In this document: one piece after another, positions 44,436 to 51,292 of the stretch
Numbering within the stretch: the first letter of the stretch is position 1
Layout: each line of letters opens with the position of its first letter
NCBI RefSeq assembly: GCF_000702885.1
Contig: NZ_JNKO01000003.1
Coordinates: 1 to 64,000, forward strand
From: Oribacterium sp. P6A1
GTDB taxonomy: Bacteria; Bacillota; Clostridia; Lachnospirales; Lachnospiraceae
Length of the DNA stretch: 64,000 nt
Reading direction: 5' to 3'
Position numbers and translations under genes: made by a program
Notes under the pieces: generated by a model
Databases searched by the model: none
Seen by the model: only the letters and a program-made list of their open reading frames with translations
What the model was told of the DNA's origin: nothing

Positions 44436-45812
44436 TTAGCTTTCGGTTAGGGGATTAAATATATACTGATGTTCAAATTTGCCTGCATTAAAACCTAAAA
44501 CCATTTTTGTACCGCTGCAGGTTCCGCTGGCTATGAAGCTGTTGCATTTTGCCAGAAATCTTAGCGCATAGAAATAATTGACAGTAATGTCCTCGAGCGC
44601 CGCCTCATAAGCTTCTCCTGTCCTCTTTTCCTTTTCAAGATCTTTGATCAGATGTATATTTTTGAAATCCGATACTGAAAATCTCTCCTGTGCTATCACA
44701 CGAACTTTATCTTTGCCAAATTCGGAGAATATGGCATCCAGAGCATCATTATCTTCGGTTGCGAGAAAAATCTTGTCAAAATGATACTCTTCCATGAATT
44801 CTCTGATCTTAGGGATCAGTATCTTTGCGGAAGCCTGCTTATGGTTTGCACCAACTTCCGTTAGCTTGTAATCAGTTCCTCGGATCAGAACACCCAGTAC
44901 CTTGTCATCACCAAACACCGCCTCATAGTATTCATCAATCTGATTATTGAATTCATCATCGATAACCGTTTCCTTTAACGGAATCTGCATCATTTGGAAG
45001 GTCGGTATGACATACAGCTTGATAAAGTCGGCACAAATACAGGTATTGTCCTCATTTGCATCTGACGGCCTTTTCTTAAGAACAAAATATCTGTTCAGCA
45101 TCTCATCGCTGTATCTTGAACAATGCTCTTTCAGGAAGCATTCAATGCCGAATCCGGCAAGCAATGCCTCGATTTTGTTATAGGTATCCAGGATTGCTCC
45201 GATGCCGATGATTTTATCGAACTCTATTTGGCAATACTTTATTTTTGACAGGTCTTTGCCATCTGCAAGTCCCTGCACGAAAAATATCTCGCTGAAAAGA
45301 GGAATGGAGTGATTTTTTTTCACATCTCCCATGTATATACCGATCACAAAATCCTTTGTGATGATCATAGAGTCCTCGCGGCCTGGAAGCTCTTCTACTA
45401 TGTGTACATTGGCCATATCAGACATGAACAGGCTGATTCGGGAATCCGTTACGTAGACATGCATATCAAGCTTTAATGCTGCGAGCTTTGCGATCACAAC
45501 CGAGTACTCAGTTAATTCCTCAATCTCAAGGGAACCAAAGCGTTTTATCAGTGACAGATTCAGGGTGCGGTCATCATTTTCGTCGTAATTGTTGAAGTTG
45601 AAAAACAGCTCGGAGAAACCATTGTCCTGAGCGCCTTTGCTGGTCTTTATCGTGTAATTATTGTCGATTTTTTGGAGATCGTACAGCGGCTGATCATCCT
45701 TGTACACATGGCAGTATTCCAGCTGCTTTCTCAGTGCTTCATGAAATACATCCTCACCATGGCTCAGTTTGTCTCCGGCTTTCTCGCTGTCAAATTCCAA
45801 TACTTTGTACAT
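44436..45812 (-). CDS. Fucosyltransferase-like protein
   Basis: A 458-residue cytoplasmic protein. GVLIRGTDYK (about residue 295) resembles the H-x-R-R-G-D-Y sugar-nucleotide loop of GT-B fucosyltransferases (GT11/POFUT/NodZ group), and IFLATEDND plus SGTCSGTKMVLGF fit the same fold. The start at 45812 has AAAGGA 8 nt upstream. It separates two copies of a duplicated locus and so was probably inserted there. Donor and acceptor unknown. Confidence 0.65.
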   Translation of the reverse strand: MYKVLEFDSEKAGDKLSHGEDVFHEALRKQLEYCHVYKDDQPLYDLQKIDNNYTIKTSKGAQDNGFSELFFNFNNYDENDDRTLNLSLIKRFGSLEIEELTEYSVVIAKLAALKLDMHVYVTDSRISLFMSDMANVHIVEELPGREDSMIITKDFVIGIYMGDVKKNHSIPLFSEIFFVQGLADGKDLSKIKYCQIEFDKIIGIGAILDTYNKIEALLAGFGIECFLKEHCSRYSDEMLNRYFVLKKRPSDANEDNTCICADFIKLYVIPTFQMMQIPLKETVIDDEFNNQIDEYYEAVFGDDKVLGVLIRGTDYKLTEVGANHKQASAKILIPKIREFMEEYHFDKIFLATEDNDALDAIFSEFGKDKVRVIAQERFSVSDFKNIHLIKDLEKEKRTGEAYEAALEDITVNYFYALRFLAKCNSFIASGTCSGTKMVLGFNAGKFEHQYIFNPLTES

Positions 45813-45960
45813 CGTATCATTCCTTTCTGCCAATGTATCTCTAAGAGATACTGTATAACGTTATGATCTATATCGACGAAAGTGTCTAATACGATTAGTT
45901 TAGCATAGTACCGGGTTATAAAACTACAGGACATTCCTGCACAGTGACAGGCACCAATGG

Positions 45961-46419
45961 TTCCCTAAGCTTTCAAAGGATACGGGCTATGCCTATGTTA
46001 AGCTTGGTAATAAAGATACTCTTTTAGTTGCATCAAAGATCATCAGCACAGGGGAAAAAGAAACTGTGGAAGCTGTTGATTCTGATATTTACATAAAAAA
46101 TGGGGATAAGATTCTGTACTGTGGTTATGTGACATCGGGAGGTTCGGCAAATCCGCTTGCCGTTTCAGAGGGATATCTCTATGCTGTTTCTCATCATTCA
46201 ACAAAAAAGTATACTGTTACAGATGACGGAGTACTTGCGATTGATGAAGAAGTAACAGAAAAGTTTGATAAGGCCGGAAATGTTTCATACCATAGCTATT
46301 CGGATATTCATGTTCAGGATGCATGTGATAACGGTGTTGTGGAATATGATGCACCATTACGGAGATTAAATAAAGAGTACTCAGATGCAACAGTTATTGA
46401 GTTTACTGTTGTGAAATAA
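45961..46419 (+). pseudogene. 5'-truncated copy of the lipoprotein gene
   Basis: In-frame from about 45964 (PKLSKDTGYAYVKLGNKDTL) to the stop at 46419, nearly identical to residues ~115-265 of the lipoprotein at 43461. It lacks the signal peptide, lipobox and linker. The similarity starts abruptly, next to GTGACAGGCACC. A short ORF could start at 46066, but no ribosome binding site supports it. Confidence 0.85.
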
Positions 46420-46432
46420 AATAAACAGCAAA

Positions 46433-46465
46433 AAACCGGGCTTTAAGAGGCCCGGTTTTTTAAAA
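46433..46465 (+). terminator. Terminator, second copy
   Basis: AACCGGGC...GCCCGGTT stem followed by TTTTTTAAAA. Duplicate of the element at 44272-44300. Confidence 0.9.
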
Positions 46466-46530
46466 TATGTCTATTCCACTTATAAAAAAATCCGAGAAAA
46501 CAAGCAATATTACGTCAGATGTTTATGGCT

Positions 46531-47070
46531 TCAGCGATATTTATACTTTGCTCTCAGGGCATTATTACTTGCAGTTATAAATACCTGAAGATCTGAATAC
46601 AATTGCTTGATAGCGACATCAGCATTGCCAGAATTAAAGAAATAATAGTCTTCATAAAGATTAGCATATGTAGTGTAACTATTTCTGCCGTTAGAATTAT
46701 AGTAGTCTTTAAGGGCAAAATAATACGCATAATAGTACGGGAAATTATTTTGGAAATTATTGGCTACATCAGTTCCGAATACCCATTCATAGCTGTTCCC
46801 GATACCGGTACTCATAAGTATCAATTCTTCACTTGGAGTTTGGAGCTTATATAAAGCCCACGCCCCCAGTTGATATGCTTCTGTCTGAGTATCATGTTCG
46901 ATCTGCGGGTTAAACCAGTTTTCTTTCCTGAAGGGGACTAATATGTCTTCTTTAACTAAGCCGTTTAAAGGGTCTGCACTGTTAAGATAGCTGCTGTATG
47001 CAAAAGATGAGATAGCGGTTAAACAGGATAAAAGAAGTGTTAAGAAAAAGATTTTAAAACGACTTTTCAT
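46531..47070 (-). CDS. Secreted protein of unknown function
   Basis: 179 residues with a clear signal peptide (IFFLTLLLSCLTAISSFA). The mature part is rich in Tyr, Asn and Ser with YYYAYYFALKDYYNSNG and no recognisable motif. AGGAGG precedes the start. It is convergent with the truncated lipoprotein copy, and its last codons recur at 44304, so it was part of the duplicated unit. Confidence 0.75.
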   Translation of the reverse strand: MKSRFKIFFLTLLLSCLTAISSFAYSSYLNSADPLNGLVKEDILVPFRKENWFNPQIEHDTQTEAYQLGAWALYKLQTPSEELILMSTGIGNSYEWVFGTDVANNFQNNFPYYYAYYFALKDYYNSNGRNSYTTYANLYEDYYFFNSGNADVAIKQLYSDLQVFITASNNALRAKYKYR

Positions 47071-47149
47071 AGTAATAACCTCCTTTTTTGCTATGGAATG
47101 CTGAATTTACGGGGAAATTCAACATCCGTACTTGTGTCTTTAGGTTTTA

Positions 47150-47211
47150 GACAAAAAACCATCCGGCTCAGCGGGATTTCTGAACGCTTTTTCCTTGATT
47201 GCGTTCAGAAA
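47150..47211 (-). terminator. Hairpins after MBL-rubredoxin gene
   Basis: TTCTGAACGC/GCGTTCAGAA stem (47178-47211), then a short ATCC/GGAT hairpin followed by TTTTTTG on the minus strand. Probable terminator of the gene at 47213; the first stem starts at its stop codon. Confidence 0.6.
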
Positions 47212-47212
47212 C

Positions 47213-48148
47213 CTATGCTTTATTGAATTTATCCTTTCCCTGTTTGCATTTTGGGCACTTCCAGTCATCCGGAAGATCCTCAAAGGCTTTTCCGTCATGT
47301 TCTGCAGGATCGTATACATAGCCGCAAACGGAGCAGATATATTTACCGGTTGCTTTTCCCACGGAGATCTCTCCCACGGGCTTAGTCTCCGGAGGATTGT
47401 CGAGATATATGACTTTCTTTTCTTCAAGGTTTTCATAACCAAGGGGCGTATGGGTTGAAAGATATACGGTAGGATTGTTTCTTATGAACTCCCGAACAGC
47501 ATCAAGGGTCACTCTTGCTGCTTTAACATCCTCAAATACAATGGACAGCTTGTTTTCATAAAGGGCTTCATCCGTATATGTGACATCTCCATGGATCATG
47601 TAAAACAGATCCCCATCTTCCACGATCACAATGCTGTTGCCTTTTGTATGTCCCTTCGCTTCAATGAACCAGACGCCGTCTGTTATTTTCTTTGAAGCAG
47701 GAAAATTTTTGTAAGCCCCGTCAGTAAAGTCCACGGGTTCAACATTGGAAAAAGACTTAAGTTCATCAGCCATACACTCTTCTCTTGCAGCGAAAATCGT
47801 GGCATTTGGAAAAGCCCGCAGTTCCCCTGTATGATCGGCATGCTTATGGGTGATAAGGATTTTTGTGACCTGCGCAGGCTTATATCCTGCATCAGCAAGG
47901 GCGTCTACATAATTGCCAATCTTCTTTCCCATATAGATCATGGTTTTCTCATCCGGAACCTGTTCCGGCATTTCAGAAGGCACACCGGTATCCACAAGGA
48001 TGACTTCGTTTCCTGTGTCGATTACATAATTCTGGAGGCTGGACCGATACTTCATGGTTGGATCGATTCCCTCCATTCCTTCCCCGCCAAAAGCAAAGGC
48101 CTTTGTCATATATCCGTTTTCAAATAGTTTTACTGCTTTGATGATCAT
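47213..48148 (-). CDS. Metallo-beta-lactamase-fold hydrolase fused to rubredoxin
   Basis: 311 residues from the start at 48148, chosen because AGGAGG lies 8 nt upstream; the longer frame has none. Residues ~1-260 are an MBL hydrolase with [11 protein letters not shown], a GHTKGNS histidine, HGDVTYTDE and a terminal STHTPLG, most like lactonase/AHL-hydrolase groups. Residues ~268-311 are a complete rubredoxin ([15 protein letters not shown] ... [13 protein letters not shown]) that binds one iron. The fusion suggests redox chemistry, as in flavodiiron proteins, but no flavodoxin domain is present and the metal ligands are hydrolase-like. Confidence 0.9.
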   Translation of the reverse strand: MIIKAVKLFENGYMTKAFAFGGEGMEGIDPTMKYRSSLQNYVIDTGNEVILVDTGVPSEMPEQVPDEKTMIYMGKKIGNYVDALADAGYKPAQVTKILITHKHADHTGELRAFPNATIFAAREECMADELKSFSNVEPVDFTDGAYKNFPASKKITDGVWFIEAKGHTKGNSIVIVEDGDLFYMIHGDVTYTDEALYENKLSIVFEDVKAARVTLDAVREFIRNNPTVYLSTHTPLGYENLEEKKVIYLDNPPETKPVGEISVGKATGKYICSVCGYVYDPAEHDGKAFEDLPDDWKCPKCKQGKDKFNKA

Positions 48149-48232
48149 AGTGTTCCCTCCTGTGTAATAAAGTACTATCCTCGGAAATCTGTCCAAATGG
48201 ATAGTCGGCTTCTTTTTCGGAAACATTAGACA

Positions 48233-48291
48233 TAAAAAAACAGTGGCTTTGATATGAAGGGATTTTTTATCCGGTCATACCATAAGCCACT
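48233..48291 (-). terminator. Terminator of hsp20
   Basis: Minus strand AGTGGCTT...AAGCCACT stem with an inner helix, followed by GTTTTTTT. About 170 nt past the hsp20 stop, with the short dispersed repeat between. Confidence 0.85.
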
Positions 48292-48338
48292 TTCATTGAA
48301 GATTAATCTTTATTCTGTATCCTTTGATGACAATAAAT

Positions 48339-48393
48339 CATTTGTGAAGTTTGTCTGGATTTTATTTTTGTAACGATGTTCGATTTATATCAC
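48339..48393. repeat. Short dispersed repeat, copy B
   Basis: Matches 44333-44386 with one gap; the longest common block is TGGATTTTATTT.TGTAA. It lies in the 3' region of the hsp20 transcript. Confidence 0.45.
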
Positions 48394-48460
48394 AGTTCAG
48401 CAGGGACACAAGCCGTTCCGAAAATAACAACTGAACTGTTACCGAACAGCAACTACCTTT

Positions 48461-48901
48461 TTACTTTATCTCGATGTAGCTAGGAGCTTCGATCTGCTTT
48501 ACTTCCTTCTTCGGAAGGTCGATCTTGAGTATACCGTCCTCAAACTTTGCTGCTATATCCTGTGGTGTGAAGTCATCGCCTACATAGAAGGTTCTCTGCA
48601 TGGAACCGCTGTAACGCTCGCGGCGGATCACTCTGCCCTCTTTATCTTTCTCTTCTTTGTTGTCGTTATGTGCTGCGCTTATCTTAAGATATCCATCAGT
48701 AAGCTCTAACTTAACATCCTCTTTCTTGTAACCCGGAAGCTCGACTGCCATCTCATAGGCCTTGTCGTTTTCTTTGATGTCGGTTCTCATGAGACTTGCA
48801 GTCTGTTTGTTCTGTGCAGACTTTGAATAAAAGTCTCTATCGAAGTCACCGAAAAGGTCATCCATTAAGTTCTCACCAAAAATACTAGGCATGTACAACA
48901 T
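48461..48901 (-). CDS. Small heat-shock protein (Hsp20/alpha-crystallin)
   Basis: A 146-residue ATP-independent holdase. The alpha-crystallin domain starts near residue 42 (DIKENDKAYEMAVELPGYKK) and ends with FEDGILKIDLPKKE, followed by a short C-terminal tail with an I-x-A/P-like anchor (QIEAPSYIEI). A CIRCE operator and sigma-A promoter lie 155-200 nt upstream. AGGAGG precedes the ATG. Confidence 0.95.
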   Translation of the reverse strand: MLYMPSIFGENLMDDLFGDFDRDFYSKSAQNKQTASLMRTDIKENDKAYEMAVELPGYKKEDVKLELTDGYLKISAAHNDNKEEKDKEGRVIRRERYSGSMQRTFYVGDDFTPQDIAAKFEDGILKIDLPKKEVKQIEAPSYIEIK

Positions 48902-49056
48902 ATCAATTCCTCCTTTGTATTATCAGATTCATGAAGATAATGTTTTGGTTTCGTTGCTTCTCATATGAAGATGTGAGTGTTTTAAATCCTTAACTCATCG
49001 TTATATGAGAAAATCAAAACCCTATCTTTTGAATCCCTCTTTTTGTTTACAACTAT

Positions 49057-49098
49057 GTTATAGTCTTATTGTTAGCACTTGTCAACGGTGAGTGCTAA
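49057..49098 (-). promoter_or_regulatory. hsp20 promoter with CIRCE (HrcA) operator
   Basis: Minus strand -35 TTGACA (49080-49085), 17-bp spacer, -10 TATAAC (49057-49062). The inverted repeat TTAGCACTT-N9-GAGTGCTAA (49072-49098) is a CIRCE element with one mismatch to the consensus and covers the -35. HrcA repression relieved by heat is expected. Confidence 0.93.
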
Positions 49099-49174
49099 CA
49101 ATAATTATAAATTTTTTGTAAACTCATAATAATAGAGACAGCCCTTCAAGAAGTTCGGGCCCCCTTTAATGATC

Positions 49175-49217
49175 AAAAAACAGGCCGGCACAGGGGAAAG
49201 CCCCGATGTACCGGCCT
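49175..49217 (-). terminator. Terminator of the 501-residue gene
   Basis: Minus strand AGGCCGG...CCGGCCT stem with an inner GGGG/CCCC helix, followed by GTTTTTT. About 78 nt past the stop. Confidence 0.9.
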
Positions 49218-49234
49218 ATGTAAAGCAATACTAG

Positions 49235-49280
49235 AATGTGAGTGGTCTATATCGGACTCCTTCGCACTCACACTTATGTG
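49235..49280. repeat. Dispersed repeat, short copy 3
   Basis: TGTGAGTG...CACTCACA (8-bp stem) with loop containing TATATCGGACTCCTTCG and flanked by CTTATGTG. It keeps the arms and loop of the 63-bp repeats at 1747 and 18293 but is shorter. Confidence 0.5.
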
Positions 49281-49294
49281 AAATTACTTGTGTT

Positions 49295-50800
49295 TCATTT
49301 AAAGAATCCGCGGTTAAGAAGTTCTCCAAAAGGATTAAACGGGGAGCGAGGTGTCAATGCTTCAGTTATGATCCTTCGTACAGATTTCATCTTTGTTTCA
49401 TCATCCTTTATGGCATCAACGTACTTTAACAGTTTGAACTGTCCTTCCATATCTATTCCAAGGGTTTCATTGTACTTCTTTGAAATAGCACTTATGGAAT
49501 CATAAGCCTGCTTCAAACTGCGTCTGTTTTCGATTGCAGCGCTTATGGTCTTTATGAACTCTCGCTTTGTAGTCATGTCAGACAGCTCATAAATAGCTTC
49601 ACGATTGTCGAAAATCTTGTGGGCAATATCACCCTCGGTGGCAGTCCAGCCATATTCTTCGGTCAACAGATAAACAGTTTCTTTTTCTCCGTAATAATAC
49701 AGTTCCTTATCCCGGACAATTGCTAAAAGACCTGTATGCGCCTCTGTGAAATAATTCTTAATCAAAGTCGGATCATTAAAAGGAAGTCTTACTATGCATA
49801 AACCGTTTTCGATACGCTTGGACTTTACGGCCATCGTTTCAAACTCATTCCATCCATTCTCGTCATAACGGTACAGAGCGGCATCCCTTGCCATATCTCT
49901 GATGGCTTTCTCGATTACTTCCATGCTGAGGGATCTCTTTTGTCCGACTCTGATCATTTCCCGGGCATGTCCTACAGCCTGAGCTTCCAGGAGTTCTTCT
50001 CTTGCATTCAGAGGATTCATGAGAAGTGAAGCAGTTTGAGAAATGACACTGCTATCTTCGGTCTGAACAATTGAAAGTGTATATGACGGTTCCGGACCTT
50101 CAACGCCCACTCCGATATTTATGGCGTTTCGGTAAAGTGACAGATATGAGCCGATGGTATTGTTCTGCCAGGTGATAGCGTCTCCGGTCTTTTCAGGTTC
50201 AATGTCAAAAAAATGCACATTCGCATAATTGTTATAGGCATTCTTCAACATTTCGTATGCAATCATGTTATACATACTGTTTTTGGCAATGAAAACATTA
50301 ACCTTTTTGCCCACCTGTATGTTTTTTATGAAATCTGTTCTGAGCTTCTTATTATTGTTGTTTCTGATTTCATTTGCAAGATCATCCATATCAATCTCGA
50401 TGGAGGGCCTTGCTTTTATATAAGCATACAAATCCAGACCGGTCTGAGGAACTACAAAATACTTCACACCTTTGTTTTTGGATTTTTGAAGGTCGGATGA
50501 TAAGACCTCCATCATCTTTTCGATTTCTTTTTTGTTATCTTGAGATGTATATTCGCAGGATAAAAAATCCGTCACTTCATTTTCACCGTCTTTTCTGGTG
50601 GTGACGGACATGATCAATGTACTGGTGGGGCCATCATCCCTTGTGGTTATGGCTGAATGGGAGTCAAAGGTGCATAAGAGTCGGCGCTCCAAAGAACAAA
50701 GCTCCATTGCATTTTCTAAACCGGATGCAGTTATGTTCCTGCTGATGTTATCGTCATCTTTGATTGAATCATCGTTTTTTTTGTCAAATAAGTTTAACAT
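49295..50800 (-). CDS. Large cytoplasmic protein of unknown function
   Basis: 501 residues, no signal peptide or membrane segment, no family recognised. The N-terminus is acidic (NLFDKKNDDSIKDDDN). Later parts alternate helices and strands (FVVPQTGLDLYAYIKARPSI, VNVFIAKNSMYNMIAYEML) and end NPFGELLNRGFF. Its start has AAAGGA upstream, and a palindrome (50823-50840) lies just before it. It has its own terminator. No neighbour suggests a role. Confidence 0.8.
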   Translation of the reverse strand: MLNLFDKKNDDSIKDDDNISRNITASGLENAMELCSLERRLLCTFDSHSAITTRDDGPTSTLIMSVTTRKDGENEVTDFLSCEYTSQDNKKEIEKMMEVLSSDLQKSKNKGVKYFVVPQTGLDLYAYIKARPSIEIDMDDLANEIRNNNNKKLRTDFIKNIQVGKKVNVFIAKNSMYNMIAYEMLKNAYNNYANVHFFDIEPEKTGDAITWQNNTIGSYLSLYRNAINIGVGVEGPEPSYTLSIVQTEDSSVISQTASLLMNPLNAREELLEAQAVGHAREMIRVGQKRSLSMEVIEKAIRDMARDAALYRYDENGWNEFETMAVKSKRIENGLCIVRLPFNDPTLIKNYFTEAHTGLLAIVRDKELYYYGEKETVYLLTEEYGWTATEGDIAHKIFDNREAIYELSDMTTKREFIKTISAAIENRRSLKQAYDSISAISKKYNETLGIDMEGQFKLLKYVDAIKDDETKMKSVRRIITEALTPRSPFNPFGELLNRGFFK

Positions 50801-50822
50801 ACTATCCTTTTTGTGTGATGAG

Positions 50823-50840
50823 TTTTACCGCGAGGTAAAA
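50823..50840. promoter_or_regulatory. Palindrome before the unknown gene
   Basis: TTTTACC-GCGA-GGTAAAA, a 7-bp inverted repeat with a 4-nt centre, 22 nt before the start codon. It could be a repressor operator or a 5'-UTR hairpin. Confidence 0.5.
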
Positions 50841-51154
50841 ATGTTTTTCTGCAATTGTAATTCTGTAATACTGATGTGTGCATTATTGCACTAATTTAAT
50901 TATAGATTTATTTTTCTTTTTTTCAATATCGACAAAATGAAAAGAGGAGGAAGAAAAGGCAGGGCTTAAATAATGGAATATTGCACAAAAAATTAATTGA
51001 AAATTGATGTAAATTAACGCCTCTGGTTATGAAATGAGATATAAATCATAACCAGAGGCGTTTTTGAAATGATTATGTAGTTTTAAGCTTGGTGTGCATC
51101 CATATGTTATGGGTAGCTCTTATATGAATCGTAAGAGCGGCTGTCGATTAAATC
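50841..51154. other. Intergenic region with orphan hairpin
   Basis: No ORF with a ribosome binding site. It contains a GTGCA/TGCAC mini-hairpin near 50875 and a long terminator-like stem at 51018-51065 that no upstream plus-strand gene explains. Confidence 0.5.
51018..51065 (+). terminator. Orphan terminator-like hairpin
   Basis: CGCCTCTGGTTAT/ATAACCAGAGGCG, a perfect 13-bp stem with a 17-nt loop, followed by TTTTT on the plus strand. There is no plus-strand gene for several kilobases to the left, so it may end a small RNA or read-through. Confidence 0.6.
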
Positions 51155-51259
51155 TTAAAGACATATCACTCGCGTCTTTGAACAGGGAGAAAAGGGTACA
51201 CTAACCAGAGACAATAGAAGCATCGCTGCCATCGTCTTATAAATATGCTTTTTCATCAT
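51155..51259 (-). pseudogene. Possible truncated secreted peptide
   Basis: Encodes MMKKHIYKTMAAMLLLSLVS then VPFSPCSKTRVICL, 34 residues, essentially a signal peptide and a short tail. The ribosome binding site is poor. It lies 33 nt past the heparinase stop and may be the start of a secreted-protein gene whose remainder is lost, or chance. Confidence 0.25.
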
Positions 51260-51292
51260 TACTTTTAGTAGCTTCTTTAATCGCACTATGTT

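Noticed and set aside
45900-45960. Insertion-sequence end at GTGACAGGCACC
   Set aside because: The motif resembles ends of some elements, but no transposase, terminal inverted repeat partner or target duplication could be identified.
46066-46419. Independent 117-residue protein
   Set aside because: Homology to the intact lipoprotein extends upstream of the ATG to about 45964, there is no ribosome binding site, and it lacks the export signal; treated as a truncated copy.
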